Assembly: GCA_030642425.1 (NCBI GenBank)
Contig: DAOWNU010000081.1
Location: 1-7,740 of the forward strand
Source of the DNA: a bacterium
GTDB lineage: Bacteria; UBP14; UBA6098
Reading direction: 5' to 3'
Length of the DNA: 7,740 bases
The position numbers and the translations under genes are program-made. Shown here piece after piece: positions 1 through 5,766 of the stretch (the first letter of the stretch is position 1; the number at the start of each line of letters is the position of its first letter). The notes under the pieces were generated by a model, which made no database searches, was not told the DNA's origin, and worked only from the letters and a program-made list of their open reading frames with translations.

Positions 1-17
1 AGTGTGGGACGGGTTTT

Positions 18-165
18 GACATTTGAGCTTTGGATTTCATTTCGCCACCGGGTGTCCGGGGACATTTGAGCTTTGACATTTGGATTTTTTATTTAAATAA
101 CCCGGATTAACCAATTATTTACTCCATTAGACATTAGTCATTAAGCATTCATTAGGATTTCATTA
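18..165. repeat. Degenerate short-repeat spacer upstream of the kinase-like gene
   Basis: The 15-mer gacatttgagctttg occurs at 18-32 and 61-75, and a truncated copy (gacatttgga) begins at 75. The 10-mer ggatttcatt occurs at 32-41 and 155-164. CATTA occurs five times within 125-165 (125, 132, 139, 150 and 161), with an initial 7-base periodicity. No coding frame runs through the block and no transposase or terminal inverted repeats are seen. It looks like a low-complexity intergenic repeat family of unknown role. Whether it recurs elsewhere in the genome cannot be told from this window. Confidence 0.6.
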
Positions 166-172
166 ATATCAA

Positions 173-919
173 ATGCCACTGACAACACTCATAAACTCGT
201 TTTTAGAAAATTCCGTGCCCGATTTTCGGGAAGTCCTGATCTGGACGCCGGTTTTCCTTGTGTATGTTCTGTTTGCGGCTGCCGTTGCGGCGTGGCTGAA
301 AGCGAAAAAAGGGATAAGAACGCCCTTCACAAGGAAGATATTTCACTTTCTAATATTCACCGCGGCGGGATCGATCCAGATGTTTTTAGGGCTGAGCGCC
401 GTCGTTCTTTTCGGCGTAATCACCGGAATATGCGTCCTTTTCTCGGTAGCGAAGGGGCGCGGCTTCCCCTTCTACGAAGCGCTTGCCCGCCCCAAAGATG
501 AACCTCACAGGTCGCTTTTTATTATAATTCCGTTTATTTGCACCGCTGTTGGCGGCGTTCTATCGAATATTTTCTTCCCCGCATACGCCGCTGTCGGGAT
601 TATGGTTACCGGCTGGGGCGACGCTGTCGCCGAACCTGTGGGCGCGGCCTTTGGAAAGCATAAATACCGCGTCCCTTCGATGGCCGGAGTTAAAGCGGAG
701 CGCAGTATCGAGGGGTCGTTATCGGTTTTTGTCGTGGGGACTGTCGCTGCAACACTGTGTCTTCTGTCGATGGGTTACGTGCCGATACAGGCGATCTATT
801 TCGGCGCGATAATTGCGCTGGCGGGCACACTTGTCGAGGCGGTCAGCACACACGGCCTCGACAATCTAACGATCCAGATAGCCGCCTCTGGGATCGCATA
901 TATGCTACTCGCCCAATAA
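173..919 (+). CDS. Dolichol/phytol kinase family integral membrane protein
   Basis: This 248-residue polytopic membrane protein belongs, by motif pattern, to the SEC59/VTE5 group of CTP-dependent polyprenol kinases, which are related to phosphatidate cytidylyltransferases. Hydrophobic segments cover most of the chain (for example about 22-41, 57-92, 115-147, 184-204 and 207-224). An R-K-x-x-H motif lies at 54-58 before a membrane segment, as in phytol kinases. A central GWGDAVAEPVG motif (147-157, Asp150) is followed by FGKHKYRVP and ERSIEGS (176-182), which match the DAvA..vG..fGk...KSlEGS signature. A later VE...THGLDNLT segment fits the family C-terminus. The likely reaction is phosphorylation of an isoprenoid alcohol, but the substrate cannot be assigned. 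The start is the first ATG; only a weak AGGA lies 16 bases upstream, so the start is not certain. The gene stands alone, 195 bases before the pilus operon. Confidence 0.75.
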   Translation: MPLTTLINSFLENSVPDFREVLIWTPVFLVYVLFAAAVAAWLKAKKGIRTPFTRKIFHFLIFTAAGSIQMFLGLSAVVLFGVITGICVLFSVAKGRGFPFYEALARPKDEPHRSLFIIIPFICTAVGGVLSNIFFPAYAAVGIMVTGWGDAVAEPVGAAFGKHKYRVPSMAGVKAERSIEGSLSVFVVGTVAATLCLLSMGYVPIQAIYFGAIIALAGTLVEAVSTHGLDNLTIQIAASGIAYMLLAQ

Positions 920-1102
920 TTCCAGTTAATTCTTTTTGTGAAGTTATAAATAAAAATAGCATTTGATTTTAATATTTTTTCATCCTGTTTTAAATTAAAA
1001 CCCTCCTCAACATTCAGCTCGCGCAAACCTTTAATGAATATTGAAGGTGATAATAATACATTCCGAAATTGAATAAAACTCTCTTTTACTTACCCTTTAT
1101 AT

Positions 1103-1107
1103 GGAGG
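1103..1107 (+). promoter_or_regulatory. Strong ribosome binding site of the first pilin gene
   Basis: GGAGG lies seven bases before the ATG at 1115. It is a strong Shine-Dalgarno sequence at the head of the pilus operon and fixes that start. The AT-rich gap before it (920-1102) presumably carries the operon promoter, but I see no convincing -35/-10 pair or sigma-54 site. Confidence 0.8.
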
Positions 1108-1114
1108 AAAGTGC

Positions 1115-1654
1115 ATGTTAGTATCTGACAAAAAGATAGGGAGAAAAAGCTCAGGATTTTCCTTAATGGAGATTGTGATTGTTGTCTCTATTATGGGCAT
1201 TCTCGCGACAATCAGTGTCCTCGGATTCCGAAAGGCTATCAACCATCAGAAGCTGAAAGGGGAAGCGGGAAAGCTCCTGTCGGTAACAAAGTATATGACC
1301 GACGAGGCCCGTGTGAGTAAAAACCAGATATCGATACTCGTCGATTTCAATAACGAACATATCCTGGCCTGGATCGATAAGAACGAGAACGATGTCTTCG
1401 ATAACGGGGAGATAAAGATCGACGAGATGGTTTTCCCGTCCGGAATCGACCTTTTTACCGGCAGGTTCGGGGGCGTAGTAAAAAAGAAGGACACAAAAAT
1501 CTTCAAGGTTTTCGACGACGGTTCTCCCGACGAAGATGTTATCATAACAATCAGATCCGAGCATACAAATGAACAAAGGGCAATAATAATAAAAGCTCTG
1601 AGTGGATGGGTGGAGCCTTTAAACATAATACCCTCAGAATTGAAGACCAATTAA
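1115..1654 (+). CDS. GspH/FimT-type minor pilin (pseudopilin)
   Basis: This 179-residue prepilin has a class III signal. A short basic leader ends in Gly14, then the mature N-terminus FSLME carries the conserved Glu at +5. A hydrophobic helix (about 15-36) follows. Prepilin peptidase should cut after Gly14 and methylate Phe15. The soluble part contains a VDFNNE...AWIDKNENDVFDNGE stretch (about 72-97), resembling the beta-strand and acidic turn region of GspH/FimT/FimU minor pilins. The role is inferred to be in the minor-pilin complex that primes or caps a type IV pilus or secretion pseudopilus. It heads a five-gene run in the order FimT/FimU, PilV, PilW, unknown, PilX. The strong GGAGG site supports the start. 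Pilus and type II secretion use cannot be separated from this gene alone; the PilV/PilW/PilX neighbours favour the pilus. Confidence 0.88.
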   Translation: MLVSDKKIGRKSSGFSLMEIVIVVSIMGILATISVLGFRKAINHQKLKGEAGKLLSVTKYMTDEARVSKNQISILVDFNNEHILAWIDKNENDVFDNGEIKIDEMVFPSGIDLFTGRFGGVVKKKDTKIFKVFDDGSPDEDVIITIRSEHTNEQRAIIIKALSGWVEPLNIIPSELKTN

Positions 1655-1660
1655 TTCTGA
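1634..1660 (+). other. Inverted repeat across the first intercistronic junction
   Basis: TCAGAATT (1634-1641) and AATTCTGA (1653-1660) form a perfect 8-bp inverted repeat with an 11-base loop. It covers the stop codon of the first pilin gene (1652-1654) and ends ten bases before the next start. No T-run follows, so it is not an obvious terminator. It could be a weak mRNA processing or translation-modulating hairpin, or chance, since the stem is AT-rich. Confidence 0.35.
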
Positions 1661-1669
1661 AGTAGTAAA

Positions 1670-2062
1670 ATGAACGATTGTGAGAAAAGAAAGCGGAATA
1701 GCTCCGGTATCAGTATGATCGAGGTAATCATCGCCCTCGTTATCGCCTCGATAGTTACTTCATTTATAGCGATGGGCGTTATTGGAACCTCGAGGATAAA
1801 TTCCAATAGCCGGGATATGCGTAACGCCGCCACTTTTGCCGAGGAGAAGATCGAAGACCTGCGGCGGCTTAGTTTCGGCTCTATCGATTCGGGATCTGAC
1901 GAAATCGACGGTTTCAGGCGCGTGTGGGATGTTACTGAGATATCGACACAACCAAGAATAAAGACCATCGAGATGAAGATCTCCTGGGAGGATTCGAAGG
2001 ACAGAACTCACATAGTTACATACAATACAACGTTTTATAAAAATGCTTACCCCTATAAATAA
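1670..2062 (+). CDS. PilV-like type IV pilus minor pilin
   Basis: This 130-residue prepilin has a basic leader ending at Gly13. The mature sequence begins ISMIE, with Glu at +5, followed by a hydrophobic helix (about 14-35). The next segment (RDMRNAATFAEEKIEDLRRLSF) matches the PilV pattern in which AAxxAEEKIExLR follows the helix. The rest reads as beta-strands (RVWDV, KTIEMKISWED, THIVTYNTTFY), with a W-E pair as in many PilV C-termini. It probably acts in the minor-pilin complex with its neighbours, anchored in the inner membrane before assembly. The gene begins 15 bases after the preceding stop with a poor ribosome binding site, and its last 20 bases overlap the next gene, so translational coupling is likely. 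The alternative is a GspI-type pseudopilin. Confidence 0.85.
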   Translation: MNDCEKRKRNSSGISMIEVIIALVIASIVTSFIAMGVIGTSRINSNSRDMRNAATFAEEKIEDLRRLSFGSIDSGSDEIDGFRRVWDVTEISTQPRIKTIEMKISWEDSKDRTHIVTYNTTFYKNAYPYK

Positions 2063-2915
2063 ACAATCCGGTTTTACACTTGTGGAACTGCTTATCGCCG
2101 CATTCCTCGGCGTTATTATTGTCGGTTCTCTTATCTATCTTATAACCAATCAACGAAGACACTTCATCGCCCAGCAGGCTCGGGCCGAATCGCAGGAATC
2201 AGCCGCAAGACTGCACGGCGAGCTTCTGGACAGGATACGCATGGCGGGATATATGATCCCCCGCGATCTCCCACCGGTCGTTCCCTACTATGTTTCGGAC
2301 GGCCCCGATTCGATAAAGCTCACGGCGAATTACGATAACTTCGTTGACAAGAGCTTTTTTGCTTTAAGCGGCAGCACGACTACCGTGGTGACCAAGTTCG
2401 ACGACAGGTTTCGTTATCGTCCCGGAATAAGTTTAATGGTTCGGAAACCCGGCAACGAACCTATAGTAACTTCTTGGAGCCCCGTCGATACGGCAATTGT
2501 ATTTAGCTTATCTGGGAATAAATACATCTGGTTCAAGTTAGCACATTCGCTGGGGAAAAACTTTCCCGTTGGAAGCCGTGTTAATACTTTCAACAGTTAT
2601 GTCTATAAGGTTGTTAGCGATACCACCGGGATATACTCATGCATCTTCAGAGTCAACAACGAAAACAAAGAATATGTTCTTGTGAACGGGATCGAGGATA
2701 TTCGATTAACCTACGAGACGAAAAGCGATACGGTGGATAGGAACACCCTGCCGTCCGATTCACTCCGGGAAATATACATCGTGAATCTGGAGATATCAGC
2801 CCGTTCGCTCACACCGGATTATCATTATACACATCCCGATAAAGGCGATAATTACAGGCGTGAAAAGCTCGAGTCTCATGTTGTGGTTATGAATATGGTA
2901 ATCAAAGAACGTTAG
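2043..2915 (+). CDS. PilW-like type IV pilus minor pilin
   Basis: This 290-residue prepilin has a short leader ending at Gly10 and a mature N-terminus of FTLVE, with Glu at +5. A hydrophobic helix (about 11-36) follows, then an amphipathic stretch QQARAESQESAARLHGELLDRIRMAGY. The pattern 'QxxSR/AA..L...IR.AGY' is the PilW signature (GspJ is the type II secretion counterpart). The later region has mixed strands and a valine-rich 'EYVLVNGIEDIRLTYE' motif typical of PilW proteins, which precedes the C-terminal strand pair. It is a large minor pilin expected to act in the initiation/tip complex. Its start lies inside the pilV-like gene, with a 20-base overlap and no clear ribosome binding site, which suggests translational coupling. 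Confidence 0.87.
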   Translation: MLTPINKQSGFTLVELLIAAFLGVIIVGSLIYLITNQRRHFIAQQARAESQESAARLHGELLDRIRMAGYMIPRDLPPVVPYYVSDGPDSIKLTANYDNFVDKSFFALSGSTTTVVTKFDDRFRYRPGISLMVRKPGNEPIVTSWSPVDTAIVFSLSGNKYIWFKLAHSLGKNFPVGSRVNTFNSYVYKVVSDTTGIYSCIFRVNNENKEYVLVNGIEDIRLTYETKSDTVDRNTLPSDSLREIYIVNLEISARSLTPDYHYTHPDKGDNYRREKLESHVVVMNMVIKER

Positions 2916-2922
2916 GAGAATA

Positions 2923-3336
2923 ATGCCATCCAGCGTTAATAATATTTTAGGAATTGTGTTGATCGCGATTCTTTTGGTTATAGTAATATACATTTTTGCC
3001 TGTGGGAAAGTGGAAACAAGCGACACCGACAAAATACAATATCATTCGGTTAACGATGATATACCGGAACAAATTGAATCGGAATTCGAGGACCTGCCAG
3101 AAGAGATTCAAAGAACAATTCCAACGCGTATCGAGATGCCCCACGAAGAAAGACAGGCCAAAATAGCTCCTCGAAAGCTTGCGAATCAGCATTCTGAAGC
3201 TGTCAAAATCTCGCGGGAGAAGGCTCTGGCCGTGAGAGAGGGCGATTTCGAAGGTCAGGACAGTTCGCTTATTGCGGAGATAGACAGAATAAGGGCTTTC
3301 AGGCAGAGCAAAGAACAGGAAACGGAAGAAAGATAA
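2923..3336 (+). CDS. Single-span membrane protein of unknown function in the pilus operon
   Basis: I do not recognise this 137-residue protein. Residues about 8-27 form one hydrophobic segment ending in FACGK. The remainder is very hydrophilic and rich in Glu, Arg, Gln and Lys, with predicted helical character (DDIPEQIESEFEDLPEEIQ, then REKALAVREGDFE and IAEIDRIRAFRQSKEQ). It lacks the G-x4-E prepilin motif, so it is not an ordinary pilin. Cys27 after IFA could be a weak lipobox, but the basic n-region is missing, so a membrane anchor is equally plausible. TAGGAG lies five bases before the ATG, which fixes the start. Its stop shares one base with the next ATG (TAATG). The position between PilW-like and PilX-like genes suggests an accessory role in the same complex. 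Confidence 0.8.
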   Translation: MPSSVNNILGIVLIAILLVIVIYIFACGKVETSDTDKIQYHSVNDDIPEQIESEFEDLPEEIQRTIPTRIEMPHEERQAKIAPRKLANQHSEAVKISREKALAVREGDFEGQDSSLIAEIDRIRAFRQSKEQETEER

Positions 3337-3566
3337 TGATTAGAAGAATTTCCAATATTACCGTTCGCAATATCGCCCGCGATAAATACAGAAATTCGCG
3401 CGGCAGCGTGATGTTCATTGTAATTATGATCCTTATTGTGGCCTCTTTATTGGGCCTTCTGATGTTGACGATAAGTCATTATAACAGCAAGCTTTCCGGG
3501 AACGAGGTGCGAAGAAAAAAGGCCTTTTATATTGCAGAATCGGGAGCGATGGAGGCCATCGACTGA
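3336..3566 (+). CDS. PilX-like pilin, N-terminal fragment up to an in-frame TGA
   Basis: These 76 residues are the start of a PilX-like (PilX_N type) minor pilin. The basic leader ends in RG, followed by a long hydrophobic helix (about 24-47, SVMFIVIMILIVASLLGLLML). As in PilX and GspK, the Glu at +5 is missing. The segment KKAFYIAESGAMEAID matches the 'A.yiAESG.e.A' signature that follows the helix. The TGA at 3564-3566 stops it just where family members continue with a short helix. Coding clearly continues in the same frame to 5108, so I read this as the first 76 codons of a 590-codon gene, not a separate small protein. If termination is real, the product is only a membrane-anchored stub. 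The start overlaps the preceding stop by one base. Confidence 0.8.
   Translation: MIRRISNITVRNIARDKYRNSRGSVMFIVIMILIVASLLGLLMLTISHYNSKLSGNEVRRKKAFYIAESGAMEAID
3564..3566 (+). other. In-frame TGA interrupting the PilX-like gene
   Basis: This is codon 77 of the frame starting at 3336. Immediately downstream the frame reads LNDNANLHGLIFVEHTVAGG and then SFTVEILD, typical pilin coding with no indel. TGA is one base from TGG (Trp) and CGA (Arg), either of which would fit 'AID-x-LND'. TGG codes for Trp in the same reading frame (3666-3668). TGA is the terminator of this ORF at 5106-5108 and of both two-component genes, so a genome-wide TGA recoding is unlikely. The base after TGA is C, a context known to be leaky. 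There is no independent ribosome binding site before the next in-frame ATG (3660). Confidence 0.85.
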
Positions 3567-3659
3567 CTCAACGACAATGCCAATCTTCACGGCCTTATTT
3601 TTGTCGAACATACTGTCGCGGGCGGTTCGTTCACGGTCGAGATACTCGACTCGACAGAT

Positions 3660-5108
3660 ATGTCCTGGATCGATCCCGAAGACAGGATAATACGCTCTAT
3701 CGGCAAATCGCGCAATGCGGTAAGAAGATTGGAATATCGTGTTACGCCAAGCCGACTTGGGTATGGCGATATCCCCGGCCCGTTGTATATCGAAAGCCCC
3801 GATCCGCATTTTGCCGGAAACACATTCACCGTTCAAGGCCCGGATCATCATTTCGGGATGCAGGATTACTATATCCCGGACCCTCCCGGCGATCATCGCG
3901 CGGCGGTTGCAACTATTCACGATTCGGTAAGTATCACGACCGCTATCGGTAACCGCGACGACCAATTGTTCACGCTGCATGATGATTCGGTGCTCTATTC
4001 TCCTTCTATATGTCCCGATCACGATACGCTCGACCTCGAGGCTCTTGCCGATATATATGCCGGCCCGAACGGCGAATACGCGGATACATTCGACTGGTGT
4101 TACGGCCAGTATCCGAACAATTATAAGGTCTGTTATTATCCGGGGGATATGATTGTTGCTGGCAGCGGGCATAGCGGTGGCGGCGGCAGTCAGGTGCCCT
4201 GCCAAAATTGTGGCGGCACAGGCACAATCGTGTGTTATGGTTGCGACGGTTCCGGCTACGAATGGTTACAGCCCGGAACGGTTTGTCCCGATTGCGGCGG
4301 CGACGGCGTAATCGGATGCACAACATGCGACAGCGTTGGTTATTTTATATGTCCGGATTGCGGCGGCACCGGCGGAGCGGCCACAGCCTGCGACAGTTGC
4401 GATGGAACCGGTATATACGGCTGTATCGAGTGTTATGGAACGGGCGATTGTCCGATTTGTGGCGGAACAGGTATTTATAGACAAAACAAGAAACATTACT
4501 GGTCCTGTTATAGATGTGGTGATGGCCAGATGGACGGTGTTATCGGCGATGGTATTTGCCCGCATTGTAACGGTACCGGAGGGATCGGATGCCCGTTTTG
4601 CGACAGCACCGGTGTCGATCCATCATCCGGATGTGAGACATGCGACGGAACAGGTGTGATAACTTGTACCGACTGTGGAGGAGATGGCTACCTTGTTTGC
4701 CCTACTTGTGGTGGCACAGGAGGAATCGGCGGTGTGTCGCGTACCTGCGCAGTATGTGGCGGCGATGGATGGAAAACATGTCCATATTGCAAGGGTCTCG
4801 GGACACTTCCCAAAGGCAGCAGCGGAGCCGGTCCGGCAGGAACAGTCGGCGCCGGAGTGCTCGTTGTCCGGGGGGATATGAAAATATCGGGTCAGTTCGA
4901 ATGGACCGGATTGATTATCTGTCTCGGCGAGGTGAATGTCGAAATGACAGGCGGCGGTCAGGGAATTCATATCTGGGGCTCGCTGCTGTGCCGTTCGGTG
5001 GATTTCAAGATTGCAGGTAACGCCGATTTATGTTGGTGTTCCGCCGCTCTGAAAAATATCGAGCCACGAAGCGCCGGATTTCAGATTGCATCCGTGATCG
5101 AGTATTGA
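3660..5108 (+). CDS. PilX-like pilin, C-terminal portion with a 16-motif DnaJ-type cysteine array
   Basis: The ORF has 482 residues from the first in-frame ATG, but coding in this frame begins at 3567, directly after the TGA. The ATG has no ribosome binding site and is probably not a real start. In full-length numbering (start 3336) the order is as follows. Residues about 78-125 are a pilin-like strand region (GGSFTVEILD, IIRSIGKSRNAVRRLEYRV). About 126-285 is a domain with SPDPHFAGNTFTVQGPDHHF and YYPGDMIVAGSG, ending in a Gly/Ser linker. Residues 289-489 hold sixteen CxxC motifs. About 505-571 is a glycine-rich strand region (GVLVVRGDMKISGQFEWTGLIICLGEV, then IWGSLLCRSVDFKIAGNADL) that I recognise as a recurring C-terminal region of PilX-like proteins. 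The array therefore looks inserted into an otherwise normal PilX-like protein. It should be exported and anchored by its N-terminal helix. Function is unknown; metal binding or adhesion is an inference. Confidence 0.8.
   Translation: MSWIDPEDRIIRSIGKSRNAVRRLEYRVTPSRLGYGDIPGPLYIESPDPHFAGNTFTVQGPDHHFGMQDYYIPDPPGDHRAAVATIHDSVSITTAIGNRDDQLFTLHDDSVLYSPSICPDHDTLDLEALADIYAGPNGEYADTFDWCYGQYPNNYKVCYYPGDMIVAGSGHSGGGGSQVPCQNCGGTGTIVCYGCDGSGYEWLQPGTVCPDCGGDGVIGCTTCDSVGYFICPDCGGTGGAATACDSCDGTGIYGCIECYGTGDCPICGGTGIYRQNKKHYWSCYRCGDGQMDGVIGDGICPHCNGTGGIGCPFCDSTGVDPSSGCETCDGTGVITCTDCGGDGYLVCPTCGGTGGIGGVSRTCAVCGGDGWKTCPYCKGLGTLPKGSSGAGPAGTVGAGVLVVRGDMKISGQFEWTGLIICLGEVNVEMTGGGQGIHIWGSLLCRSVDFKIAGNADLCWCSAALKNIEPRSAGFQIASVIEY
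4200..4802 (+). repeat. Protein-level tandem array of 16 CxxC(xGxG) motifs
   Basis: Translation in the 3336 frame gives, in order, CQNCGGTG, CYGCDGSG, CPDCGGDG, CTTCDSVG, CPDCGGTG, CDSCDGTG, CIECYGTG, CPICGGTG, CYRCGDG, CPHCNGTG, CPFCDSTG, CETCDGTG, CTDCGGDG, CPTCGGTG, CAVCGGDG and CPYCKGLG. Three depart from CxxCxGxG (fourth, ninth and eleventh). Many neighbours are joined by three-residue linkers (TIV, VIG, YFI, IYG, GIG, VIT, YLV, WKT). Longer linkers of 5-11 residues break the array into groups. DnaJ has four such motifs binding two zinc ions; here 32 cysteines would allow eight sites. None is followed by His, so these are not haem c sites. Short linkers resemble BSD2-type rather than classical DnaJ spacing. 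Confidence 0.92.
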
Positions 5109-5109
5109 G

Positions 5110-5130
5110 TTCACTTATCCAGTGAAGTGA
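5110..5130. other. Small hairpin at the convergent gene junction
   Basis: TTCACT (5110-5115) and AGTGAA (5121-5126) form a 6-bp inverted repeat with a 5-base loop. An overlapping alternative pairs TCACTT (5111-5116) with AAGTGA (5125-5130). It sits just after the + strand stop (5108) and inside the last codons of the - strand response regulator. There is no T-run on either strand, so a terminator role is weakly supported. Confidence 0.3.
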
Positions 5131-5764
5131 TCCCTTCCTTAATTGCATATTTAACCAAATTCGCGATACTTTTCACGCCGACCTTCTTCATAATATTATG
5201 CCTGTGTGTATCGATTGTTTTTATACTGACATTTAATTTAAAGGCTATTTCTTTTGTGCTGTGTCCCTCCGCAATAAGCTGAAGAATCTCTCTTTCGCGA
5301 TTGGAGAGTGTCTCGAATACCGAATTCTCCACCGAGCTTCCCCGACGAATATACTGCAGAACAATCGTGTCTGAAATTAGCGGACTCAAGTAGTTTTTCC
5401 CGTCGAGAACCGATTTTATTGCGGATTCGATCTCCTCGAAGGCGCTGTCTTTGAGGATATAGCCGGAAGCGCCCGCCTTCAGAATCTCGATAACATACTT
5501 GCCGTCGCCGTGCATCGAAAGAGCCAGAACTTGGACTTTTTCATTTCCCTTTTTAATCTTTTTCGTGGCTTCGATACCGTTCATGTCCGGCATCGCCACG
5601 TCAATAATAACGATATCCGGCCCGGTTTGCTTCACAACTTTAAGCGCCTGCCGTCCGTTTTCGGCCTCGCCAACAACATTCATACCCTTCTGTTGTTTAA
5701 TGAGAGATATCAGTCCCTCGCGAAAAAGCTTGTGATCATCGACTACTACAATTCTTGTCGTCAT
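5111..5764 (-). CDS. NarL/FixJ-family two-component response regulator
   Basis: The protein has 217 residues from the ATG at 5764. The receiver domain (about 3-120) has the acidic pair Asp9/Asp10, phosphoacceptor Asp55 in IVIIDVAMPDMNG, conserved Ser83 and Lys105 (GYILKD). A LuxR-type helix-turn-helix follows (about 150-210), with LSNREREILQLIAEGHSTKEIAFKLNVSIKTIDTH as the signature (Thr183-His187 in the recognition region). It should be a DNA-binding transcription factor activated by phosphorylation from the kinase encoded just upstream. A GTG at 5770 would add two residues and overlaps the kinase stop as GTGA. The ATG is preferred because AAGGAG lies five bases before it. The stop is two bases from the stop of the PilX-like gene, tail to tail. 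Target genes are unknown; the pilus operon is a candidate only by proximity. Confidence 0.95.
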   Translation of the reverse strand: MTTRIVVVDDHKLFREGLISLIKQQKGMNVVGEAENGRQALKVVKQTGPDIVIIDVAMPDMNGIEATKKIKKGNEKVQVLALSMHGDGKYVIEILKAGASGYILKDSAFEEIESAIKSVLDGKNYLSPLISDTIVLQYIRRGSSVENSVFETLSNREREILQLIAEGHSTKEIAFKLNVSIKTIDTHRHNIMKKVGVKSIANLVKYAIKEGITSLDK

Positions 5765-5766
5765 TA

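Noticed and set aside
1001..1107. CCCTCC at 1001-1006 pairing with the GGAGG ribosome binding site as a leader switch
   Set aside because: Only five or six bases would pair across about 100 bases, and no supporting stem structure is seen.
920..1114. Promoter for the pilus operon
   Set aside because: The region is AT-rich, but no -35/-10 pair with good spacing and no sigma-54 GG...GC element could be picked out with confidence.
3564..3566. Alternative genetic code with TGA as Trp or Gly
   Set aside because: TGA ends the response regulator, the histidine kinase and the PilX-like ORF itself at sensible family lengths, and TGG is used for Trp.
3564..3610. Selenocysteine insertion at the in-frame TGA
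   Set aside because: The site is not in a redox motif (context AID-x-LND in a pilin helix) and I see no stable hairpin of the bacterial SECIS type immediately downstream.
3447..4205. 252-codon open frame on the - strand opposite the PilX-like gene
   Set aside because: The + strand frame shows clear pilin features across this stretch on both sides of the TGA. The - strand product has no recognisable motif and is best explained as a shadow.
4006..4659. Several long open frames on both strands overlapping the cysteine array
   Set aside because: They are arginine-, alanine- or threonine-rich shadows caused by the repetitive GC-biased codons of the array, with no recognisable domains or ribosome binding sites.
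4200..4802. Multihaem cytochrome c reading of the CxxC array
   Set aside because: No CxxC is followed by His, so the CxxCH haem-binding motif is absent throughout.
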